From positions 1 through 7,147 of the forward strand of contig CAKSEM010000071.1 of assembly GCA_934446485.1 (NCBI GenBank): 7,147 nucleotides of DNA. Direction: 5' to 3'. How positions within the stretch are numbered: the stretch's first letter is position 1; the number at the start of each line of letters is the position of its first letter. The position numbers were made by a program, and so were the translations under genes. This stretch comes from an uncultured Eubacteriales bacterium (GTDB taxonomy: Bacteria; Bacillota; Clostridia; Oscillospirales; CAG-272). Positions 1 to 5,816 of the stretch are shown here, piece after piece. A model generated the notes under the pieces. That model made no database searches, had not been told where the DNA came from, and saw only the letters and a list, made by a program, of their open reading frames with translations.

Positions 1-21
1 TATCGATCCCTTTGTTTTCAA

Positions 22-34
22 GAGCCGATGGCTC
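22..34 (-). other. Small hairpin after the phosphatase stop
   Basis: Four nucleotides after the phosphatase TAA stop, the minus strand reads GAGCC-ATC-GGCTC, a 5-bp stem. No T run follows, so a terminator is unlikely. Farther on, AAAGGG (about 9-14) could be the ribosome binding site of a next gene starting just outside the window. Both points are tentative. Confidence 0.3.
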
Positions 35-37
35 GAT

Positions 38-826
38 TTACGCAGACTCGCCGTCTGCCATGAGCACGACTGTTATGTTGTCAACACCGCCGCGTTCATT
101 TGCAAGCGCCGTGAGACGCTCAGCCGCACGGCTCAGCGAATCCCGGTTATCGGAGTTCATGGATTTAAGCACTGCGGATATGTCTCTCGGTTCGACCATG
201 TTTGACAGTCCGTCGGTGCAAAGGAGTATATATGAGGTACCGCCGTCCGAACGGCGTTCTATCGTGTATATGTCCGCCTCGACCGAGCTCTCCGTCCCGA
301 CCGCACGGGTTATGATATTCTTGCAGCCGGAGCTCTTTGCGCGCCTCGGAGTCATTTTGCCGATATCTACAAGATACTGTACGTATGAGTGATCTCTCGT
401 GATCTGCGTCAGACTTCCGGCAGAGGCAAGGTACATTCGGCTGTCTCCGACATTTACGGCGTATATGCGGCGCGGTGTTATGAGTGCAGAAACGAGCGTG
501 GTACCCATTCCCGACAAATCCTCCGACGCCTCACTTCCCTCGTGCACGGCGCGGTTTGCCGCAGCGACCGCCGACTGGAGCAGATCCGATATCCGCTCAT
601 CGGCATCGGTGTCTCCGTAGCCCGTAATGAGCCATTCTGACTCGGCATCGAGCCGCTCCATAAACGCACTAGCTGCAAGTGAGCTCGCAACTCCTCCGCC
701 GCGCGCACCGCCCATTCCGTCGCAGACGACGGCAACAGCAATGTCGCGGGAATACTTTTTGATTATGAAGTTGTCCTGGTTGACCGTCCTTCGACGGCCG
801 ATATCAGTGGTTCCGTAAAACAGCAT
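38..826 (-). CDS. prpC: PP2C-family Ser/Thr protein phosphatase (PrpC/Stp type)
   Basis: This is a metal-dependent PPM/PP2C phosphatase, which in Firmicutes reverses phosphorylation by the PASTA kinase PrkC/Stk1 and affects cell-wall growth, stationary phase and translation GTPases. The 262-residue product is a single catalytic domain without membrane segments, hence cytoplasmic. The visible motifs are TDIGRRRTVNQDNF (7-20), VVCDGMGGARGG (33-44) with metal ligands Asp36 and Gly37, SGMGTT (105-110), VNVGDSRMYL (124-133), LLCTDGLSNM (201-210) with Asp205, and GGVDNITVVL (246-255) with Asp249. The common NED of the first motif is NQD here. The start at ATG 826 follows AGAGG (831-835), though its 4-nt spacing is short. 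A GTG at 919 in the same frame adds 31 residues unlike the family and lies only a few bases after the predicted transcription start, so it is rejected. A partner kinase gene is expected beyond the left edge but is not visible. Confidence 0.94.
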   Translation of the reverse strand: MLFYGTTDIGRRRTVNQDNFIIKKYSRDIAVAVVCDGMGGARGGGVASSLAASAFMERLDAESEWLITGYGDTDADERISDLLQSAVAAANRAVHEGSEASEDLSGMGTTLVSALITPRRIYAVNVGDSRMYLASAGSLTQITRDHSYVQYLVDIGKMTPRRAKSSGCKNIITRAVGTESSVEADIYTIERRSDGGTSYILLCTDGLSNMVEPRDISAVLKSMNSDNRDSLSRAAERLTALANERGGVDNITVVLMADGESA

Positions 827-925
827 AAAACCTCTAACCCCACTATGCGCACTGCCGACATATACGGCATTATGTGCGCTCTGATAGCCTTCTCCCGCCG
901 CATTCGGCGCGGAGTACACGTATAC
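827..925 (-). promoter_or_regulatory. Structured 5' leader of the phosphatase mRNA
   Basis: The region between the predicted transcription start and the ATG can form two hairpins. The first (896-909) is CGCCG/CGGCG with an AATG loop. The second (847-879) has an outer stem GCGCAC/GTGCGC and an inner stem TGCCG/CGGCA closing a 7-nt loop TATATGT, with a 4-nt bulge ATAA on the 5' side, making 11 paired positions. The second ends about 11 nt before the AGAGG ribosome binding site (831-835). Neither is followed by a T run, so a terminator-type attenuator is unlikely. It does not match any riboswitch class that I recognise. Confidence 0.5.
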
Positions 926-931
926 ACTTTA

Positions 932-960
932 ATTATACATTAGGTATGCATCAATGTAAA
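932..960 (-). promoter_or_regulatory. Sigma-A-type promoter for the phosphatase gene
   Basis: On the minus strand, TTTACA (955-960) is separated by exactly 17 bp from a perfect TATAAT (932-937), with AT-rich DNA around it. Transcription would be expected to start near 925, giving a leader of about 100 nt before the ATG at 826. The -35 differs from TTGACA at one base. It lies between the rlmN stop and the phosphatase gene, so the phosphatase and whatever follows can be transcribed independently of the translation genes upstream. Start-site position is inference. Confidence 0.8.
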
Positions 961-973
961 GCGTCGGTATGCA
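943..973 (-). repeat. Two direct copies of TGCATACC around the -35 box
   Basis: The 8-mer TGCATACC occurs on the minus strand at 966-973 and again at 943-950. The copies are 23 bp apart centre to centre, close to two turns of the helix. One lies just upstream of the -35 box and the other inside the promoter spacer. The repeat is seen directly; a role as a regulator binding site is inference, and no known operator was recognised. Confidence 0.45.
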
Positions 974-999
974 ATTTTTAACAATTATAAATATTATGT

Positions 1000-2043
1000 T
1001 TACAAATCTGCGCTTCTGTTGCGATTCAGCCGCAGCTGACCGCAGGATGCGTCGATATCCGAGCCGAGTCTGCGCCGTATCGTAGCCACCTGGCCGAGCC
1101 GTTCAAGCTCACGCATGAAGGTCTCTGCGCGCTCTCGCCCGACGGATCTGAGCCCCGTTTCACTCACTTCGTTCAGCATAATAAGGTTTACGTGACACGG
1201 CACGTCCATATACTGCCGCAGAAGTGCGGCAAGCCCCGCTGCATCCGAGAGAGAATCGTTTTTTCCGGAGATAAGCGTATACTCAAAGGAAACCCGCCTG
1301 CCCGTGCGGTCAAAATAGTAACGGCAAGCCGGCATCAGCTCAGAAAGCGGGTACTTTTTTGCAATCGGCATTATTGAGCGGCGCACCTCGTCGTCATATG
1401 CATGGAGCGACACCGAGAGCGTCACCGGAAGGCCTTCATCCGCAAGGCGGATGATACCCGGCACGATCCCGCACGTAGACAGTGAAATGTGCCTCATACC
1501 TATACCGAGTCCGTCGGGATTTCCGACAAGGTGCAGAAATCTTATAACATTGTCATAGTTATCGAGAGGTTCACCGATCCCCATCATAACGATCCCGTGT
1601 ATCCGTTCACCGGAATCGCGGGCAGCAAGCACCGCCTGTCCGAGTATCTCAGATGCCGTAAGATCACGCGCACGTCCCGACAGGGTCGATGCACAGAAAG
1701 CGCAACCCATGCGGCAGCCGGCCTGCGATGAAACGCAGAGCGTGTTTCCGTAGCTGTACCTCATGAGAACACTCTCGACACACTCGCCGTCGCTTAGCGC
1801 AAACAGATATTTGACCGTACCGTCACGCTTTGATACGAGCCGTCTTTCCACCGTCGGCAGACGGTAGTCGGTGTACTCCGAGAGACGCCGCCTCAGCGCG
1901 AGCGGAAGATTCGTCATCTCATCGAAAGAGGCACCCGAATTCATCCACCCGAAGAGTTGAGCGGCGCGAAAACGCGGCTCTCCGAGCTCGCGAAATAACT
2001 CTTCAAGCTCCTCACGGGTCATTGACATTATATCAGGCTTCAT
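1000..2043 (-). CDS. rlmN: Dual-specificity 23S rRNA/tRNA adenine-C2 methyltransferase (radical SAM)
   Basis: RlmN makes 2-methyladenosine at A2503 (E. coli numbering) in the peptidyl-transferase region of 23S rRNA and at A37 of some tRNAs, through a radical SAM mechanism using a methylated cysteine. The product has 347 residues, near the family norm. The 4Fe-4S motif CxxxCxxC is Cys110, Cys114 and Cys117 within QAGCRMGCAFCAST. Cys103 in LCVSSQ matches the conserved Cys118 of E. coli RlmN, and Cys334 in DIDASCGQL matches the methyl-carrying Cys355. The SAM-binding MMGIGEPLDN segment is at 153-162. The related resistance enzyme Cfr is less likely because of the overall RlmN-like sequence and the housekeeping context. 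The start follows the strong site at 2048-2055. The TAA stop is followed by an AT-rich gap with no evident terminator. Confidence 0.96.
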   Translation of the reverse strand: MKPDIMSMTREELEELFRELGEPRFRAAQLFGWMNSGASFDEMTNLPLALRRRLSEYTDYRLPTVERRLVSKRDGTVKYLFALSDGECVESVLMRYSYGNTLCVSSQAGCRMGCAFCASTLSGRARDLTASEILGQAVLAARDSGERIHGIVMMGIGEPLDNYDNVIRFLHLVGNPDGLGIGMRHISLSTCGIVPGIIRLADEGLPVTLSVSLHAYDDEVRRSIMPIAKKYPLSELMPACRYYFDRTGRRVSFEYTLISGKNDSLSDAAGLAALLRQYMDVPCHVNLIMLNEVSETGLRSVGRERAETFMRELERLGQVATIRRRLGSDIDASCGQLRLNRNRSADL

Positions 2044-2047
2044 ATTC

Positions 2048-2055
2048 TCACCTCC
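2048..2055 (-). promoter_or_regulatory. Strong rlmN Shine-Dalgarno containing the rsmB stop
   Basis: The minus strand reads GGAGGTGA, a full match to the anti-Shine-Dalgarno core, with 7 nt between GGAGG and the ATG at 2043. Its last three bases are the rsmB stop. This fixes the rlmN start and rules out the longer same-frame extension up to 2244, which overlaps rsmB. Confidence 0.85.
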
Positions 2056-3406
2056 CCGACGCTCGGCGCACCATGCGTGCAACGAAAAATCCGTCCGTTC
2101 CCGTAAGGGGCGGCAGAAGAGTCGCCATACCGTCTGCGGATACAATACTATACCCACCGGAGCGGCTCCCGACAGTGAAATCCTCCGGCGAAAAGTCGCT
2201 GTGTTCATCGAGAAAACGGCGCACCGTCTCTTCGTTCTCCGCACGGTTCAGAGTGCAGGTCGAATAAACGAGCACGCCTCCCGCACGCACATACTCTGAT
2301 GCACCGCAAAGGATGCCGTACTGCACGTCCGGCAGCCGCGCAAATGAGTCATTCCGCCTGAGCCGCAACTCGGGCTTCTTACCTATAACTCCGATCCCGG
2401 AGCAGGGAGCATCACACAACACACGGTCCATCATTCCGACAAGCTCACGATCAGGCTCTCGCCCGTCGCGTGCAGCACAGGTAATACCGGAGATGCCGAG
2501 CCTTTTTGCACCGGATTCTATCAGTGACAGCTTGTTTTTATGAATATCAAAGGCGTATATCCGCACGTCCGGAAAAGCGTCCATCGCAAGTGAAAACGTC
2601 TTTCCGCCGGGTGAGGCACACACATCCGCTATTTTCTCACCGCTGCGTGCGCCGACGATCATCGACACTATACGTGATGCCTCGTCCTGAACGAACCAGT
2701 CACCGCGGTCGATACCCGCACGCACCGCATCGGTCAGCGTCGGAACGCGCAGAACATCTGCGGCATACGCGCCGTCCGACACATCGGTCATAGAGTCCTC
2801 AAGTATCCGCCGTGCACCGTCAGGCGTAATGCGTACAGTGTTCACGCGAAGTGTTATACCGGATTCACCGTTCATGGCTCCGAGCACGTCCGCCGCAGTG
2901 TCGGCACCGTATGAATCGATCAGTATACGGCATATGTCTGCCGAAACCGAAAACCTTACCGACATTTCCTCCGGAGAAGTACCGCGCGGCAGATCCAAAG
3001 CTTTCCCGCTCCTGATAAACGTGCGCAGGCAGGCGTTGACAAATCCTCGCGACCGACCCGGGGCGACCGCAACGGTCTCAGAGACCGCAGCGTGATCGGG
3101 TATTCTGTCGGTATAAATCAGTTGGTACAGCCCGAGTCTGAGCGAAACGAGCGTCTCCGTGTCTATGGTACCAATGTCACGTGAAGACACTGACGATATT
3201 ACATGATCGAGAGTTATAAGACGCTCGATCACGCCGTAAACGAGGCGCGTGTAAAGCGCGCGGTCCGCCTCGGTTGCAAAACTGTGGCGCGAAACGGCGG
3301 AGTCGATCTCAAGGTTTGAGTATCTGCCGTGCCGCAGCACGGCTACGAGCGACTCCTTTGCTGCCATGCGCGGTGATATCGGCGTAATGCCTGTATCCTT
3401 CCTCAC
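2048..3406 (-). CDS. rsmB: 16S rRNA (cytosine(967)-C(5))-methyltransferase
   Basis: RsmB (Sun/Fmu) uses S-adenosylmethionine to make 5-methylcytosine at position 967 (E. coli numbering) of 16S rRNA in the small subunit. The 452-residue product has an N-terminal NusB-like RNA-binding domain (roughly 15-135, including GFVNACLR at 121-128) followed by a Rossmann methyltransferase. Visible motifs are WFVQDEAS (237-244), the SAM-binding loop VCASPGGKT (262-270), DAPCSG (332-337) with Cys335, and STC (382-384) with the second conserved cysteine, Cys384; in this family these two cysteines serve product release and covalent catalysis. It ends with the expected GTDGFFVARM. The start is GTG at 3406, supported by the AGGTGA site; starting at ATG 3367 would lose only 13 residues. 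Its TGA stop is embedded in the rlmN ribosome binding site. Nothing seems missing. Confidence 0.95.
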   Translation of the reverse strand: MRKDTGITPISPRMAAKESLVAVLRHGRYSNLEIDSAVSRHSFATEADRALYTRLVYGVIERLITLDHVISSVSSRDIGTIDTETLVSLRLGLYQLIYTDRIPDHAAVSETVAVAPGRSRGFVNACLRTFIRSGKALDLPRGTSPEEMSVRFSVSADICRILIDSYGADTAADVLGAMNGESGITLRVNTVRITPDGARRILEDSMTDVSDGAYAADVLRVPTLTDAVRAGIDRGDWFVQDEASRIVSMIVGARSGEKIADVCASPGGKTFSLAMDAFPDVRIYAFDIHKNKLSLIESGAKRLGISGITCAARDGREPDRELVGMMDRVLCDAPCSGIGVIGKKPELRLRRNDSFARLPDVQYGILCGASEYVRAGGVLVYSTCTLNRAENEETVRRFLDEHSDFSPEDFTVGSRSGGYSIVSADGMATLLPPLTGTDGFFVARMVRRASGR

Positions 3407-3410
3407 GCCG

Positions 3411-3416
3411 TCACCT
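3411..3416 (-). promoter_or_regulatory. rsmB ribosome binding site overlapping the peptidase stop
   Basis: The minus strand reads AGGTGA and ends 4 nt before the GTG at 3406. Its TGA is the stop codon of the peptidase gene. The first alternative ATG (3367) has no purine-rich sequence upstream, so this site decides in favour of the GTG start and suggests translational coupling. Confidence 0.75.
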
Positions 3417-4115
3417 GCGGTCGCGCCGTCCGGACACGAGCGCTATGAGTCGCAGCATATTGCCGAGAGATACGAACAGCGCAGCAACGTACGTAAGCGC
3501 GGCAGCGCGCAACACGCGTGCAGCGTCTTCGCAGCCAGCCTCGCTGACCGTTCCGCTCTCGCGGATCGCTGCAATTGCGCGGCGGCTCGCATCGAACTCA
3601 ACGGGGAGTGTTACAAGCTGAAAGAACACGGCGCAGCCGAACAGTATTATTCCGGCGTATGCAAGCGGCATAAAAGAAAATATGAGCCCCAGCACAACGA
3701 GCGGGATCGCCATATTCGAGCCGATCCTCGATATCGGAATTATCGCACGGCGCAGCTTCACCGGGAAGTATCCCTCTGCATATTGGAGCGCGTGTCCCGC
3801 CTCGTGTGCCGCCACACCGACTGCGGCGACGCTCTGCACGCCGTATACGGACGATGACAGACGTATCGCCCCCGCCGACGGATCATAGTGATCGGTCAGA
3901 TTGCCGCCGATCTCAGTAACGGATACCGAAGCGACACCGCCGCGCTGCAGCACCATACGCGCCGCGCCGGCTCCGTCAAGCCCGCGCTCGGTCGGAACCG
4001 ACGAATATTTTTTGAATGTTGATGAAACATTGTACTGTGCCCACATTGCAAATATGAGTGCGGGGAGAACAAATATAACGTAGTACATATCAAAGCCGTA
4101 AAAATACATTTCCAT
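3411..4115 (-). CDS. YugP-family membrane zinc metallopeptidase
   Basis: The product belongs to the neutral zinc metallopeptidase family typified by B. subtilis YugP (Zn_peptidase_2). Its substrate is not known to me. The 234-residue product has an N-terminal hydrophobic segment (about 9-26), a soluble stretch with the zinc motif HEAGH (104-108), two closely spaced hydrophobic segments (about 135-170), then VEFDASRRA, whose Glu173 is the probable third zinc ligand, and a last hydrophobic segment (about 205-226). It is therefore probably an integral membrane protease. The ATG at 4115 has AAAGGTG (4119-4125) just upstream; a TTG at 4130 is possible but lacks a well-placed site, and an ATG at 4109 sits too far away. 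The gene lies between fmt and rsmB, and its TGA stop is part of the rsmB ribosome binding site. Family membership is firm; a role in maturation of membrane or nascent proteins would be a guess from context. Confidence 0.92.
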   Translation of the reverse strand: MEMYFYGFDMYYVIFVLPALIFAMWAQYNVSSTFKKYSSVPTERGLDGAGAARMVLQRGGVASVSVTEIGGNLTDHYDPSAGAIRLSSSVYGVQSVAAVGVAAHEAGHALQYAEGYFPVKLRRAIIPISRIGSNMAIPLVVLGLIFSFMPLAYAGIILFGCAVFFQLVTLPVEFDASRRAIAAIRESGTVSEAGCEDAARVLRAAALTYVAALFVSLGNMLRLIALVSGRRDRR

Positions 4116-4158
4116 GTGCACCTTTCTCAATAAAATACGGTGAAGCTGTCAGTCTGTA

Positions 4159-5106
4159 TCAGCCGTTATCCGAGCCGAGAACATCTCCGACGGAGATTCC
4201 GCGACCGCGGATAAAATCTGCGGCACTCATACGGCTCCTTCCCTCCGGGGTAACCGACATAATGCGCAGTCTCCCCTCGCCGCAGGCAACGGATATCTCT
4301 CCGCCGTCTGTTGAGATGACCGTCCCCGGCGCAGCGAATTGCCCGTCATCGTCCGATACGGCAGAAGCAATTTTCAGAAGGCGTCCGTCGGGAAGCCTCG
4401 TCCGCGCAAGCGGCACGGGCGAGAGACCGCGAATCTGATTACGGATCTCACGTGACGTGCGCGAGAAATCGATCTCGCAGTCTGCCGATGTAATTTTAGA
4501 AGCGTACGTCACGCCTGATTCCGGCTGCGGCGTGCGCGTAACCGTTCCGTCGGCGATCCTGTCGATCGTCTCGAGCATCGCCTCACCCGCAAGGGATGCA
4601 AGGCGGTCATGGAGTGTGCCGACATCGTCACAGTCGCCTATCCCGATCCGCTTCATAAGTATGATATCCCCTGTATCGAGACCGTCGTCCATATACATCG
4701 ATGTAATGCCCGTTTCCGTGTCCCCATCCATGATCGCACGGTTTATCGGTGCCGCGCCGCGGTGGCGCGGCAGAAGCGATGCGTGCGCATTGACGCACCC
4801 GAACTTCGGATATGAAATAATATAATGCGGAAGGATTCGTCCATATGCTGCAACTATTATGAGTTCGGGGTCTATCTCACGCAGCGTCGATTCAAATGCT
4901 CCGTCGCGCAGCGTCTCGGGCTGATATACCGTGATCCCGTTCTCCTCAGCCACCGTTTTGACCGGCGTGGGGCGCAGCTTCATACCGCGTCCGCAGCGCC
5001 TGTCCGGCTGCGTCACAACGGCCGCAACCTCGGATGCATCGTGTCTCAGCACAGTGCGAAGGCATTCCGCCGCAAAGTCAGGCGTCCCCATAAAAAGTAT
5101 TTTCAT
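4159..5106 (-). CDS. fmt: Methionyl-tRNA formyltransferase
   Basis: Fmt transfers a formyl group from 10-formyltetrahydrofolate to Met-tRNA of the initiator type in the cytoplasm, making the substrate for bacterial translation initiation. The 315-residue product has the usual length. It opens MKILFMGTPDFA and carries the tRNA-contact loop VVTQPDRRCGRG (30-41). The catalytic segment NAHASLLPRHRGAAPI (106-121) has Asn106 and His108, and Asp144 lies in GLDTGD, matching the numbering of the E. coli active site. The C-terminal tRNA-binding domain ends with SAADFIRGRGISVGDVLG. The start at 5106 is chosen because GGAG (5114-5117) lies 7 nt upstream and the protein begins there as in homologues; the frame extends 63 codons further but that part is not Fmt-like. 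The GLSPVPLA segment is slightly diverged from the usual GLxPxPGA. The TGA stop is 43 nt before the peptidase gene. Confidence 0.97.
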   Translation of the reverse strand: MKILFMGTPDFAAECLRTVLRHDASEVAAVVTQPDRRCGRGMKLRPTPVKTVAEENGITVYQPETLRDGAFESTLREIDPELIIVAAYGRILPHYIISYPKFGCVNAHASLLPRHRGAAPINRAIMDGDTETGITSMYMDDGLDTGDIILMKRIGIGDCDDVGTLHDRLASLAGEAMLETIDRIADGTVTRTPQPESGVTYASKITSADCEIDFSRTSREIRNQIRGLSPVPLARTRLPDGRLLKIASAVSDDDGQFAAPGTVISTDGGEISVACGEGRLRIMSVTPEGRSRMSAADFIRGRGISVGDVLGSDNG

Positions 5107-5295
5107 GTCAAATCTCCGTTCCGTCGCAAGGCGACGGTATAAGCTCACGGAAGGCCCGCTTGCGCTTTCAGCCGGAAGCATAAGCGGTTCCGTATCATTT
5201 TTGATAGAGTGCACACAAATATGCCGACGAGGGGCGGTCCGATATCCGCACCGCTCCCGACGCCGTTCGGAATATGTCAGGCTCGTCCGACACAA
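5107..5295 (-). other. Non-coding def-fmt gap with several inverted repeats
   Basis: This 189-nt stretch separates two genes that are often closely packed. Written as minus-strand RNA it offers five non-overlapping stem-loops. From nearest fmt outward they are: a perfect 7-bp stem CCGTCGC/GCGACGG with a CTT loop (5121-5137); CCGCTT/AAGCGG enclosing GCTT/AAGC (5156-5187); TATCA/TGATA with an AAAA loop (5193-5206); GCGGT/ACCGC (5234-5254); and a 6-bp stem with one G-U pair (5255-5272). None is followed by a T tract, so no intrinsic terminator is apparent. No convincing -35/-10 pair was seen. The fmt frame is open through the gap, but the predicted peptide matches no part of Fmt. Short stems arise easily by chance in GC-rich DNA; only the 7-bp stem stands out. 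Confidence 0.5.
5121..5137 (-). promoter_or_regulatory. Perfect 7-bp hairpin just upstream of the fmt Shine-Dalgarno
   Basis: The RNA would read CCGTCGC-CTT-GCGACGG, a GC-rich stem with a 3-nt loop. It ends 3 nt before the GGAG ribosome binding site of fmt (5114-5117). The inverted repeat is seen directly. A role in translation initiation or in protecting a processed fmt transcript is inference. It lacks a following T run, so it is not a standard terminator. Confidence 0.5.
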
Positions 5296-5781
5296 TTATC
5301 CCATGATCTCGCGCACTTCATCGGGCGTCAGTATGTGCACAGCCTCATCGGTGAACAGCTTTCCCGAAAGATGGTCGATCTCGTGGCAGAATGCGCGCGC
5401 CGTCAGCCCCTCGCCTGTCACGGTAAATTCATTGCCGTCCCTGTCGGTTGCGCGAACAGTAACGCGCATCGGGCGATGTGTGATCGCCCACTTTCCGGGT
5501 ACGGAGAGGCAGCCCTCAAGCTCCTCCTGCTCGCCCTCACGCTCGATGATCTCGGGATTTATGAGCTCGTACACACGGTCATTGTCCGAGGTGTCAACCA
5601 CAAGTGCAATACGGCGCAGCACACCGACCTGCGGCGCAGCAAGCCCTACGCCGTCTGCCTCCGCAAGCGTCTCACGCATATCGTCAATGAGCGTCTTGAT
5701 CCTCGGCGTTACGGTATCAACCGGGCGAGAGACGCGCCGAAGCGTCTCATCGCCCTCTTTTATTATATTCAGAAGTGCCAT
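5296..5781 (-). CDS. def: Peptide deformylase
   Basis: This cytoplasmic metalloenzyme removes the N-formyl group from the initiator methionine of new proteins, reversing the step carried out by the fmt product encoded downstream. All three family motifs are visible in the 161-residue product: GVGLAAPQ (44-51), EGCLSVP (89-95) with metal-ligand Cys91, and HEIDHLSGKLFTD (133-145), whose His133 and His137 bind the metal and Glu134 is the catalytic acid. Length is normal for a bacterial deformylase, and the C-terminus is short. The ATG at 5781 is preceded by AAGGA (5787-5791) with 5-nt spacing, 35 nt after the priA stop, so co-transcription with priA is likely. The stop is TAA. No anomalies were seen. 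Confidence 0.97.
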   Translation of the reverse strand: MALLNIIKEGDETLRRVSRPVDTVTPRIKTLIDDMRETLAEADGVGLAAPQVGVLRRIALVVDTSDNDRVYELINPEIIEREGEQEELEGCLSVPGKWAITHRPMRVTVRATDRDGNEFTVTGEGLTARAFCHEIDHLSGKLFTDEAVHILTPDEVREIMG

Positions 5782-5816
5782 GTCTATCCTTAATTTACTC
5801 CTTTTATGCGTTGTTA

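Noticed and set aside
12..392. A 126-codon plus-strand open frame antisense to the phosphatase gene
   Set aside because: It mirrors the coding region of a well-supported PP2C phosphatase and has no recognisable domain.
827..919. A GTG start giving the phosphatase 31 more residues
   Set aside because: It falls only a few bases after the predicted transcription start, has no ribosome binding site, and the PP2C domain begins at the ATG at 826.
974..1010. A second TATAAT on the minus strand just after the rlmN stop
   Set aside because: The bases about 17 bp upstream (CGCAGA) do not resemble a -35 box, so it is probably part of the general AT-richness of the gap.
2044..2244. A 67-residue N-terminal extension of RlmN in the same frame
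   Set aside because: It overlaps the end of rsmB in another frame, is unlike RlmN, and the strong GGAGGTGA site points to the ATG at 2043.
5193..5206. TATCA-AAAA-TGATA as an operator or terminator
   Set aside because: The stem is short and AT-rich, with no following T run and no promoter next to it; it is recorded only as part of the def-fmt gap.
5107..5295. A 63-residue N-terminal extension of Fmt through the def-fmt gap
   Set aside because: The conserved Fmt N-terminus begins at the ATG at 5106, which has its own ribosome binding site, and the extension has no family resemblance.
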